Both the position numbers and the translations under genes were made by a program. From positions 1 to 5,739 of the forward strand of contig CAMNBY010000112.1 of NCBI GenBank assembly GCA_946533615.1: a stretch of 5,739 nt of DNA. Direction: 5' to 3'. Position 1 is the first letter of the stretch. Each line of letters begins with the position of its first letter. This DNA is from an uncultured Clostridia bacterium. Its GTDB lineage: Bacteria > Bacillota > Clostridia > Oscillospirales > Ruminococcaceae. Positions 1 through 5,652 of the stretch are shown in pieces. The notes under the pieces were generated by a model. It did not search any database, was not told the DNA's origin, and worked only from the letters and a program-made list of their open reading frames with translations.

Positions 1-87
1 GGCGTCAGCCTTCCTGCGTCGAATTTAGGCAATCTGACGAAAAATCTGACTGCGCATCTTGCGCACAATGGTTGTGCGGTATTGCCT
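1..87 (-). repeat. Left copy of an 87-bp perfect inverted repeat (structured intergenic element)
   Basis: These 87 bases are the exact reverse complement of 5653-5739. Identity breaks at base 88, although an AAGCTT follows at 88-93 and lies two bases further from the other copy (5645-5650), so weak similarity may reach slightly further. The element has 7-bp arms AGGCAAT (27-33) and ATTGCCT (81-87), a hairpin CGCACAA-TGG-TTGTGCG (62-78), and an alternative hairpin TGCGCA-TCT-TGCGCA (51-65) that cannot form together with it. CGTCAG (3-8) can also pair with CTGACG (34-39). The copy sits 17 bases past the stop codon of the minus-strand diguanylate cyclase gene, so it is given on that strand. No transposase is nearby. 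It is probably a dispersed repeat whose outer edge lies beyond the window. Confidence 0.9.
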
Positions 88-104
88 AAGCTTTTTTATC
101 GGCG

Positions 105-2003
105 CTATCTCGGCTCTTCGCCCGTGCCGCTCTTGTGGTCGCGTTTCTGCTCGTACATTTTCTCGTCGGCAAGACGAATACACTCGTCAAGGCCTTCAAC
201 GGTGGTGAAGCGGCTGGCGACATAGCCCGAGCTGACCCTTATCCTGTAGCCGAGCCGAACTCGCCTTGCGTAATCGTCAAGGGCTGTCTGGACTCTTTCG
301 CCGAAGCTCTCGACGTAGTCGCCCTCGTCGTCGGCGGAAAAGACCGTGAACTCGTCGCCGCCGAAGCGGGAGACGATGTCGGCATCGTCGGCACAGCGTA
401 TCAGGGCATTGGCAACGGCCTTGATGGCCTTGTCGCCCTCGGTGTGGCCGTAGTTGTCGTTGATGTCCTTCAGGTCGTCCATATCCACCGAGAAGATGAC
501 CGCCCTGCCGCCTGTCTTGTTGAGGCGCCTTATCAGGGCAGATGCGTGCTTGTAGAAGCCGCGCCTGTTCATCAGCCCCGTAAGCGGATCGCGGATATGC
601 ATCTCTGCAAGCTTCTCGTTTGTGCGTTCAATGGTTCGGCGGTTCTTGAAGCTCTCTATTATCTGATTGGAGAGAGAAACGAACCTGAAATTGTTGTGGA
701 AGATCGTGTATCCCGGCTCGATCACAAAGGCCATATAGCCGATGATCTCGGCCTCGAAATGCAGCGGACAGAGCATCAGCGAGCTCGCGTTCGCAGGCCA
801 CGCCTTCCCGGGGATCAGATCCTCTATCGGGAAAAGCTCGCCCCAGTGCCGTGGGCTGAGCTCGGTGGACATCATAAGCTCCATTTCGTCGGTGAAGGGA
901 AAGCTGTGCTTTTTCCTACGCTTGTCGTCGAAGTAGCCGCGGTTTATGCAGACCCAGGTCTTTGTAGCGCAGTAGCGCTTCATGATCTCCGCCAGCTTCT
1001 TTACCTCGTTGCAGCTGACAGAGCGTGTCAGGTAGGTGAACATATACTCCTCGTGGCTGTCGTCGCGGACGATCTCGTTGTTCAGCTCGATGATCTTGTC
1101 GGCGATAGCGGTGATGTTCTCCTTAACGCAGCCGCAGGACTGTGAGATCCTGCACCGATAGGGGATCACCGTATGCAAAGGAGCCTCCGAGCCTTCAAAG
1201 AGGTCTGCCGCGATCCTGACAGCGGCCTTTCCGGCTTCGTCGATGTCAACGGCGGCGGTTGTCAGCCTCGGAGAGTTGTATTTCTCCAGCTCGATGCCGT
1301 CAAACCCCGTGACGATAATATCCTCGGGCACACGAAGTCCGTGCTCCTTCAGCACGCGGCAGGCGGCAATAGCCATCGTGTCATTGGCGCAGATAATAGC
1401 CTCTGGAAGCTCCTGTCCCGACGCGAGCCAGTCCTCCACTACCTTGCGGGTGGGCTGCTCCCAGAAGTCGCCGTAGCCAAGGCGCTCGGGCTCAAAGGGT
1501 ATACCGTGGTCGGCAAGCTCTTTCTTAAAGCGCTCGATGCGCTCGTCCGAGAATGGGTTGTCCTTCATTCCCGCGATGAAATTTATCTTTTTGCAGCCGT
1601 GGACGGTTATCACATGGCGGACAATGTCCTCGAAGCTGTCGGCGTAGTTGAATTCAACGGAGTAGCAGTTCTCGACCCTGCGGTTTATCGAGATCACGGG
1701 CAGGCCGCGTCTGTGCGCAGACCTGATGATCTCCTCGGTGACCGCGTCGTTCTTTATGGTCTCGGGAAGAACGATGACAGCGTCGAACAAGCGGCTGTCA
1801 GCAAGGCTGAAAACGCTTGCCTCGCCCTTGGTTGCGGCGTTGTCCTTGTACAGATCCACCGAGGCGTTGAGGATCACCAGCTTAAAGCCGTGTTCATCGG
1901 CATTTTTGATAAGAGAGAGCGCAACGGCGTTGACGTCCTCCTTATGAATACCCGCACAGCAGACAGCCAGGACCTTATTCTGTTTTCCGTTATAGTCAAG
2001 CAT
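105..2003 (-). CDS. Cytoplasmic diguanylate cyclase with LacI-type ligand-binding sensor and GAF-like middle domain
   Basis: This 632-residue protein is predicted to make cyclic di-GMP from two GTP in response to a small ligand, perhaps a sugar. Residues about 10-290 resemble the LacI/periplasmic-binding-protein fold, with the signatures ICANDTMA and VTGFDGIELEKY, but there is no DNA-binding helix-turn-helix before it. A Cys-rich SCGC (289-292) closes that domain. Residues about 300-455 look like a GAF-type module. The GGDEF domain begins at RDPLTGLMNRRGF (about 471-483), and the active-site motif RFGGDEF is intact with GGDEF at 548-552. The inhibitory RxxD site expected just upstream is absent (DDAD there). 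No signal peptide or membrane span is visible, so the sensor faces the cytoplasm. The frame is open up to a TTG at 2114, but a good promoter overlaps that stretch and no Shine-Dalgarno precedes the upstream starts. ATG at 2003, preceded by AGGG at eight bases, is preferred. The ligand is unknown. Confidence 0.9.
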   Translation of the reverse strand: MLDYNGKQNKVLAVCCAGIHKEDVNAVALSLIKNADEHGFKLVILNASVDLYKDNAATKGEASVFSLADSRLFDAVIVLPETIKNDAVTEEIIRSAHRRGLPVISINRRVENCYSVEFNYADSFEDIVRHVITVHGCKKINFIAGMKDNPFSDERIERFKKELADHGIPFEPERLGYGDFWEQPTRKVVEDWLASGQELPEAIICANDTMAIAACRVLKEHGLRVPEDIIVTGFDGIELEKYNSPRLTTAAVDIDEAGKAAVRIAADLFEGSEAPLHTVIPYRCRISQSCGCVKENITAIADKIIELNNEIVRDDSHEEYMFTYLTRSVSCNEVKKLAEIMKRYCATKTWVCINRGYFDDKRRKKHSFPFTDEMELMMSTELSPRHWGELFPIEDLIPGKAWPANASSLMLCPLHFEAEIIGYMAFVIEPGYTIFHNNFRFVSLSNQIIESFKNRRTIERTNEKLAEMHIRDPLTGLMNRRGFYKHASALIRRLNKTGGRAVIFSVDMDDLKDINDNYGHTEGDKAIKAVANALIRCADDADIVSRFGGDEFTVFSADDEGDYVESFGERVQTALDDYARRVRLGYRIRVSSGYVASRFTTVEGLDECIRLADEKMYEQKRDHKSGTGEEPR

Positions 2004-2100
2004 GGTCGTTACCCTGTTTCCTGCCGTGTCTTTCGGCATACTCGGAGCCGCGGCGGCATAGAATGTATCAGACGCCGTCCTGTGGCAATTCTCCTTATAC

Positions 2101-2130
2101 ATAATATCACACAAGGCACCGTCAAGTCAA
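2101..2130 (-). promoter_or_regulatory. Probable vegetative promoter of the diguanylate cyclase gene
   Basis: On the minus strand, TTGACT (2130-2125) is separated by 18 bases from TATTAT (2106-2101), and the -10 box is preceded by TGA, giving an extended TGn -10. Transcription would start near 2094. That leaves a leader of roughly 90 bases before the ATG at 2003. The position argues against translation starting at the TTG at 2114 or the ATG at 2102, which lie inside or before the promoter. The leader contains an AAGGAG (about 2096-2091) with no start codon at useful spacing. I see no recognised riboswitch in it. Confidence 0.6.
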
Positions 2131-2136
2131 GAAAAA

Positions 2137-2151
2137 CGGCTGCATCAGCCG
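2137..2151. promoter_or_regulatory. 15-bp perfect palindrome between divergent promoters (possible operator or short terminator)
   Basis: CGGCTG-CAT-CAGCCG is a perfect dyad lying between the -35 box of the minus-strand diguanylate cyclase promoter (2125-2130) and that of the plus-strand mntP promoter (2158-2163). This is where an operator controlling both genes would be expected. Read on the minus strand, the dyad is followed at once by TTTTTC (2136-2131), so it could also be a short intrinsic terminator stopping antisense transcription before the cyclase promoter. The sequence alone does not decide between the two. No regulator gene lies in the window. Confidence 0.4.
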
Positions 2152-2157
2152 AGAATA

Positions 2158-2187
2158 TTGTGATATTGTATAGAACGCGGCTATCAT
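2158..2187 (+). promoter_or_regulatory. mntP: Possible promoter of mntP
   Basis: TTGTGA (2158-2163) is followed after 18 bases by TATCAT (2182-2187), a moderate vegetative promoter that would start transcription near 2194. The resulting leader of about 64 bases is T-rich at its start and has only a weak short stem, GCTG (2212-2215) with CAGC (2223-2226). mntP genes are often preceded by the manganese-sensing yybP-ykoY riboswitch, but this leader is too short and lacks that layout, so manganese control would have to act through a protein. A matching sporulation (sigma-E type) promoter was looked for and not convincingly found. Confidence 0.4.
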
Positions 2188-2257
2188 TTTTTTACATATC
2201 GACAAAAGGGAGCTGCGCTTCACAGCAGAGCCGCCCCGATCAGAAAGGTAAAGAATA

Positions 2258-2803
2258 ATGAACATCTTTGAACTCACCGCTCTTGCCGCAGGCCTCTCGA
2301 TGGACGCCTTTGCGGTGTCGGCCTGCAAGGGGCTGGCTGTAGGAAAAGCAGGCAGGCGTGATATGCTGCGCTGCGGACTCTGGTTCGGGGGCTTTCAGGC
2401 GCTCATGCCCGTCCTCGGATATTTCTTCGGCGCGGCAATAAGCGGCAGCCTTACCTCCATCGCTGACAAGGTCGCATTTGCGGTGCTCTGCTTCATCGGC
2501 GCAGATATGCTGATAAGCGCTGTCCGCGGAAAGGAAGACGCCGTGTCTTTGGGCACATCTCCCGCCGAGATGCTGCCGACGGCGATAGCCACGAGCATCG
2601 ACGCCCTTGCGGTCGGCGTGAGCTTTGCCTTCCTGCGGCAGAAGGTCCTCCTGCCCGCAGGCTATATAGGTGCGGTGACCTTTCTTTTCTCGGCGGCAGG
2701 GATAAGGCTCGGCGCAGCCCTTGGAGAGCGCCGCCGCAGGGCAGCCCTTGCCGCAGGCGGCACGGTGCTGATAACACTTGCGGCGAAGATACTTCTCACA
2801 TAA
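2258..2803 (+). CDS. mntP: Manganese efflux pump MntP
   Basis: This 181-residue integral membrane protein belongs to the MntP (DUF204) family, which exports Mn2+ and protects cells from manganese excess. The length is close to that of the E. coli protein (about 188). Both halves of the duplicated family signature are present: GLSMDAFAVS with Asp16, and AIATSIDALAVGVSF with Asp115, the acidic membrane residues needed for transport in the family. About six hydrophobic spans can be drawn, with charged loops at 31-36 and 138-141 (RRRR). The ATG at 2258 has AAAGG (2244-2248) nine bases upstream. yabP starts 29 bases downstream with no terminator between, so the two are probably co-transcribed. That pairing differs from the Bacillus subtilis arrangement, where yabO/rqcP precedes yabP. 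No Mn riboswitch is visible upstream. Confidence 0.93.
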   Translation: MNIFELTALAAGLSMDAFAVSACKGLAVGKAGRRDMLRCGLWFGGFQALMPVLGYFFGAAISGSLTSIADKVAFAVLCFIGADMLISAVRGKEDAVSLGTSPAEMLPTAIATSIDALAVGVSFAFLRQKVLLPAGYIGAVTFLFSAAGIRLGAALGERRRRAALAAGGTVLITLAAKILLT

Positions 2804-2832
2804 GACCTTTTGCAACTGAAAGGAGCATGGCT

Positions 2833-3105
2833 ATGGCAGACATTCAGGGAAAACACAGCGCGATACTTGAGAACCGCAGCCGCCTGACCCTCTCTGGCGT
2901 AACGGACGTGGACAGCTTCAACGAGAACGCGATAGCTCTCTTTACACAGCTGGGCGAGCTGACAGTACGCGGGCACGAGCTGCACATCAACGAAATGAGC
3001 GTCGAAAGCGGCGACATGACCATCGAGGGCGACATCTCGGCGCTGGTCTACGGCGACCGCGACAGCCGCAAAAAGCTTACCCCTCTGGGCAAGCTGTTCA
3101 AATGA
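2833..3105 (+). CDS. yabP: Sporulation protein YabP
   Basis: This is a 90-residue soluble protein of the YabP/YqfC family, made in the mother cell during sporulation in the species studied and linked to spore coat or cortex assembly; its biochemical action is unknown. The family pattern is clear: LSGVTDVDSF (20-29), LTVRG (43-47) and IEGDISALVY (64-73), with length close to the Bacillus subtilis protein (about 100). An ATG at 2827 lies only one base after the Shine-Dalgarno AAAGGAG (2819-2825), whereas the ATG at 2833 has seven bases of spacing, so the latter is chosen. The stop codon overlaps the start of yabQ (ATGA at 3102-3105). The yabQ neighbour makes YabP more likely than its paralogue YqfC. 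Confidence 0.92.
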   Translation: MADIQGKHSAILENRSRLTLSGVTDVDSFNENAIALFTQLGELTVRGHELHINEMSVESGDMTIEGDISALVYGDRDSRKKLTPLGKLFK

Positions 3106-3563
3106 GCAGCGACCTTTACCCCATGAGCCTGTCTCCCACAAGGCAGTACGAGATATTTGCGCTGGCGGTCTTTGCAGGACTTGTGCTCGGGGCGGTCTAC
3201 TGCCTGCTCCCTGCACTCAGACGCGGCCTGCACACCTGCCGCCTTGCCGACGAGGCCGCGGACTTTCTTTTCGCGATATTCGGCGGCGGGGTGTTCTTTG
3301 TTCTGAGCGTCGCACAGGCAGGCGGAGCCAGGCTTTTCGTGCTGCTTGGGATGCTCGTCGGGCTGGCGGCCTGGCGTTTCACCCTCGGAAGGCTCGAGAT
3401 ACTGCTGCTCTCGCCCGTTTTCGCGGGTCTCGGGAGGCTGCTGCACCTGACGCTCGGCAGGCCGTATGACAAAATTAAACAAAAACTTAAAATCGTTTTT
3501 GTGAAAAATAAATCAAAATCAAAAAAACTGCAAAAAAAGCCCGAAAAGGACTTGAAACTATAG
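3102..3563 (+). CDS. yabQ: Spore cortex biosynthesis membrane protein YabQ
   Basis: This 153-residue membrane protein belongs to the YabQ family, required for cortex formation in Bacillus subtilis and located in the outer forespore membrane. Four hydrophobic spans are visible at about 17-37, 52-71, 77-93 and 97-117. The family core D-x2-F in span 2 and ARLFVLLGMLVG in span 3 are recognisable. The last 30 residues form a Lys-rich cytoplasmic tail written in strikingly A-rich DNA (about 3470-3548), unlike the GC-rich membrane part. It is shorter than the Bacillus protein (about 210). The start overlaps the yabP stop by ATGA, has no clear Shine-Dalgarno, and is presumably translated by coupling. 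The promoter of divIC lies over its last codons. Confidence 0.88.
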   Translation: MSSDLYPMSLSPTRQYEIFALAVFAGLVLGAVYCLLPALRRGLHTCRLADEAADFLFAIFGGGVFFVLSVAQAGGARLFVLLGMLVGLAAWRFTLGRLEILLLSPVFAGLGRLLHLTLGRPYDKIKQKLKIVFVKNKSKSKKLQKKPEKDLKL

Positions 3564-3581
3564 GTGCAATAGGTGTATAAT
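3552..3581 (+). promoter_or_regulatory. divIC: Near-consensus vegetative promoter for divIC
   Basis: TTGAAA (3552-3557) is separated by 18 bases from a perfect TATAAT (3576-3581). The -35 box and spacer cover the last codons and stop of yabQ, and the start of transcription would fall near 3588, about 40 bases before the divIC ATG. The leader contains a small hairpin TGCGC-CGAG-GCGCA (3595-3608), ending six bases before the Shine-Dalgarno. A private vegetative promoter makes sense because division protein DivIC is needed in growing cells, when yabP and yabQ should be silent. Confidence 0.72.
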
Positions 3582-3596
3582 ATATTGGAATAGGTG
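3560..3596 (+). repeat. Three copies of the heptamer ATAGGTG around the divIC -10 box
   Basis: ATAGGTG occurs at 3560-3566, 3569-3575 and 3590-3596. Two copies fill the spacer of the divIC promoter and one lies just past the expected transcription start. Spacings are 9 and 21 bases. The two outer copies continue with C. This could be a direct-repeat protein-binding site, or simply low-complexity sequence; nothing in the window identifies a binding protein. Confidence 0.45.
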
Positions 3597-3627
3597 CGCC
3601 GAGGCGCATTGATCGGAGGCGATGAAA

Positions 3628-3942
3628 ATGGCAAGTGAAGAAAAGACCGCACAGGGCGAGAAAACAGGACTGGGTCATGTTATTGTCGTTGTGGCTGTAT
3701 TCTGCCTTATCATTTATTCCATATTCAGCATAATCTCGCAGCAGGCCGAGATCGCACAGCTTGAAAAGGAAAGCCGTGAGCTCTCTGCCAGGATCACCGA
3801 GGAGGAGCAGAAGAACGACGAGTACAACCGTCTTCTCGGGGCCGAGGACGAGGCTGAATACATGGAGCGCGTTGCCGTCGAGCAGCTTGGCTATGCCTAT
3901 CCCAACGAGCGCCGCTATTACATCGTAGAGGTCGATGAATAA
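3628..3942 (+). CDS. divIC: Cell division protein DivIC (FtsB-like)
   Basis: This 104-residue bitopic protein of the DivIC/FtsB (septum formation initiator) family binds FtsL and DivIB (FtsQ) at the septum and helps activate septal wall synthesis. A basic, charged N-terminus is followed by one membrane span at about 17-37, then a heptad-like coiled coil at about 38-68 rich in Gln and Glu, and the conserved end YMERVAVEQLGYAYPNERRY (78-97), matching the family's A-x2-LG-x3-P-x-E pattern. The Shine-Dalgarno GGAGG (3615-3619) is two bases from an ATG at 3622 and eight bases from the ATG at 3628, so the second is chosen. It has its own promoter at the end of yabQ. Position between yabQ and yabR matches Bacillus subtilis. 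Confidence 0.92.
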   Translation: MASEEKTAQGEKTGLGHVIVVVAVFCLIIYSIFSIISQQAEIAQLEKESRELSARITEEEQKNDEYNRLLGAEDEAEYMERVAVEQLGYAYPNERRYYIVEVDE

Positions 3943-3980
3943 GGCGCTACACTGAAAGTCAGAGAGGGTAAAAAAATTTA

Positions 3981-4475
3981 ATGCAGCTTGAGGTAGGAAA
4001 AATTTACGAAGGCAAGGTGACGGGCATCACTAAGTTCGGCGCCTTTGTTGAGCTCGACAAGGAAACAACAGGCATGGTACATATCTCCGAGGTGGCCAAC
4101 ACGTTCGTCAACGACATCAAGGACCACATACAGGAGGGCGAGACCGTCAAGGTCAAGGTGCTCTCGGTGGGAGATGACAAGAAGATAAGCCTTTCGATAA
4201 AGAAAGCACTTCCCGCACCGCCAAAGAAAAGCTTCGACCGCAGACAGGGCGACAGACCGCAGCAGGGACGCCAGCCTAACTTCAAAAAGACCGAGAGACC
4301 CGCACCTCAGGATTTTGCAAAGAATCCTCCCCCGGTGTACGACCCCTCCGAGCGCAGCTCGGATTCGGGCTTTGAGGATATGCTCAGCCGCTTCAAGGCA
4401 AGCAGCGAGGAGCGTATGTCAGACCTCAAGCACGTTATCGACAACAAGAGGCGCTCATCGTCAAGAAGAAAGTAA
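3981..4475 (+). CDS. yabR: S1-domain RNA-binding protein, YabR type
   Basis: This 164-residue protein begins with one S1 domain (1-76), including GKVTGITKFGAFVEL with Phe19 and Phe22, GMVHISE with His34, and KVLSVGDDKKISLSIK, the usual RNA-contact pattern of this OB fold. A low-complexity basic linker rich in Pro, Gln and Arg (77-120) follows. A conserved-looking tail, GFEDMLSRFKASSEERMSDL (130-149), ends in an Arg/Ser-rich stretch. Related clostridial proteins share this layout. YabR-type proteins are thought to associate with ribosomes or RNA, but the exact role is unsettled. The Shine-Dalgarno GAGAGGG (3962-3968) sits rather far, 12 bases from the ATG. It follows divIC by 38 bases, probably in one transcript, and is closed by a strong terminator. 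Confidence 0.9.
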   Translation: MQLEVGKIYEGKVTGITKFGAFVELDKETTGMVHISEVANTFVNDIKDHIQEGETVKVKVLSVGDDKKISLSIKKALPAPPKKSFDRRQGDRPQQGRQPNFKKTERPAPQDFAKNPPPVYDPSERSSDSGFEDMLSRFKASSEERMSDLKHVIDNKRRSSSRRK

Positions 4476-4480
4476 TATCA

Positions 4481-4523
4481 GGCTGCCGCTTTCGGCCCGA
4501 CCGCAAGCGGCGGCCTTTTGTTT
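4481..4523 (+). terminator. Strong intrinsic terminator after yabR, abutting the next ribosome-binding site
   Basis: GGCTGCCGCTT (4481-4491) pairs with AAGCGGCGGCC (4505-4515) over 11 base pairs including one G-U, and the loop can close further through CGG and CCG. The stem is followed by TTTTGTTT (4516-4523). The next base begins AGGAG, the Shine-Dalgarno of the DUF4321 gene, so there is no room for a promoter between the terminator and that gene. Confidence 0.9.
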
Positions 4524-4537
4524 AGGAGTATAAAAAA

Positions 4538-4801
4538 ATGAAGAATTTCAAAAAGACCTTTGCGTTCATTTTCTTTGTGCTGGCAGGCATAGTGCTGGGC
4601 GCGTTCATCGCCTATCTCTGCTCGGGCAAGGCCTATGTGGGCTGGCTGGCCTGGGGCAAGGAGCTCGGGATACAGAACGCTGCTATTGACCTTTACGTTA
4701 TCCGCTTCAATGTGGGGCTGATGTTCAATGCCACGATCTCTCAGCTGATAACCATACCGCTGGCGCTCATCATCTACGCCAAGACCTGCAAGAGCCTATG
4801 A
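4538..4801 (+). CDS. DUF4321 family small membrane protein
   Basis: This 87-residue membrane protein matches the DUF4321 family, common in clostridia and of unknown function. It has a short basic N-terminus (MKNFKK), a first hydrophobic span at about 8-27 containing AGIVLGAFIAYL, a central segment with LAWGKELGIQ and DLYVIRFNVGLMFN typical of the family, and a second span at about 60-80 ending in a short Lys tail. The ATG has AGGAG nine bases upstream. It lies directly after the yabR terminator, and its stop overlaps the start of the following lipoprotein gene (ATGA at 4798-4801), so these two are translated together. Expression must come from read-through or from a promoter inside yabR, since no promoter fits in the gap. 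Confidence 0.8.
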   Translation: MKNFKKTFAFIFFVLAGIVLGAFIAYLCSGKAYVGWLAWGKELGIQNAAIDLYVIRFNVGLMFNATISQLITIPLALIIYAKTCKSL

Positions 4802-5478
4802 GCAAGCTGAAGCAGAGAATAGCGGCGGCGCTGGCCGCAGCCGCAGCAACATTCACGCTGGCGGCCTGTGCGGGCGTCGGAGATGCCAATGGCGCAGACC
4901 TTATCAAGCAGGCCCGCAGCGACTACAAGTCCCTTGACAGCGCAAAAGTTGTAATGACCAACACCGAGACAGGCGAGGTCGAGCAGGAGTTCACCTTCAA
5001 GTATGACGAGAAGGATATCCTGATGTTCTCCTACATCGGCAAGAGCGAGAAAAGTGAATACGCCCAGTACAACAACGGCGTCGAGTGCTATACCTATGAA
5101 AACGGCGAGCTCAGCTATGTTCATAAGGGCGATAAGGGATTTGTGCTCTACAACAGAGCCGCCACCCACCCACAGGCCGACGAAGGGCTTATCCTCTACT
5201 CCCCTTCCGCCATCACGGACTCCGACATGACCGAGGAGGAGGGCATCACCCACGTCAGCCACATCTACGATGTAAAGAAGATAAAGGCCGAAGCCGAGAG
5301 CGGCACCGTCACGGACTTCCGCACGGATTTCTACTTCAAGGGCGACGAGCTTCTCTATTTCACGGAGACCACCGAGACCGACGAGGACGGCACACATCGG
5401 GTACACTGCTACAAGGTCGAGATCACGGAGAAAAACGCCGTGGAAAAGGTCGAGAATACGGTAAAGCCATATCAGTGA
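4798..5478 (+). CDS. Surface lipoprotein of unknown function
   Basis: This 226-residue protein carries a lipoprotein signal peptide: MSKLKQR, an Ala-rich hydrophobic stretch (8-20), and the lipobox LAAC with Cys24 as the lipidation site. The mature protein should be anchored on the outer face of the membrane. It begins with a helix-like segment (32-45) and continues with alternating short strands, for instance SAKVVMTNTETGEVEQEFTF (48-67), acidic and Tyr-rich, with no catalytic motif I recognise. The strand pattern could fit a LolA/LppX-like lipid-binding fold, but that is a weak inference from layout only. The start overlaps the DUF4321 stop by ATGA, has no good Shine-Dalgarno, and is probably coupled. 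A terminator follows 62 bases after the stop. Confidence 0.83.
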   Translation: MSKLKQRIAAALAAAAATFTLAACAGVGDANGADLIKQARSDYKSLDSAKVVMTNTETGEVEQEFTFKYDEKDILMFSYIGKSEKSEYAQYNNGVECYTYENGELSYVHKGDKGFVLYNRAATHPQADEGLILYSPSAITDSDMTEEEGITHVSHIYDVKKIKAEAESGTVTDFRTDFYFKGDELLYFTETTETDEDGTHRVHCYKVEITEKNAVEKVENTVKPYQ

Positions 5479-5540
5479 GAATATCAGCAAAGTGTGCAAA
5501 ACCGCGCCCCCTGTTTAGTCGATACCAAAATAAGAAGACT

Positions 5541-5575
5541 TGCCCCCGAGTGAACGCTCAGGGGCATTTTGTTTT
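5541..5575 (+). terminator. Intrinsic terminator closing the DUF4321-lipoprotein unit
   Basis: TGCCCC (5541-5546) pairs with GGGGCA (5561-5566). After a C-A mismatch, GAG (5548-5550) pairs with CTC (5557-5559) around a six-base loop, and TTTTGTTTT (5567-5575) follows. It is the only clear terminator after the lipoprotein gene. The bases from here to 5652 show no convincing gene or promoter, and the right repeat begins at 5653. Confidence 0.85.
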
Positions 5576-5652
5576 CTCTGTTGTCAGTACGCATCTGTGC
5601 CAAATAGCGCTCGTTCAACGGAAAGAGAACTATAAATGAGACCGAAGCTTCA

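Noticed and set aside
135..1145. Long plus-strand open frames at 135-1145 and 1173-2258
   Set aside because: They lie antisense to the well-supported cyclase gene, encode no recognisable domain, and reflect its GC-rich codon pattern.
2188..2257. Manganese yybP-ykoY riboswitch upstream of mntP
   Set aside because: The leader from the likely transcription start is only about 64 bases and shows one weak stem. The long multi-helix layout of that riboswitch class does not fit.
2827..2832. ATG at 2827 as the yabP start, and likewise ATG at 3622 for divIC
   Set aside because: Each is one or two bases from its Shine-Dalgarno, too close for initiation. The in-frame ATG six bases later has normal spacing in both genes.
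4774..5499. Minus-strand 241-codon open frame opposite the lipoprotein gene
   Set aside because: It overlaps a gene with a clear signal peptide and ATGA coupling, and its product is a low-complexity run without family features.
5581..5652. Promoter or small RNA between the last terminator and the right repeat
   Set aside because: TTGTCA (5581-5586) and TATAAA (5631-5636) are present but not at workable spacing with partners, and no stable stem with a T-run follows.
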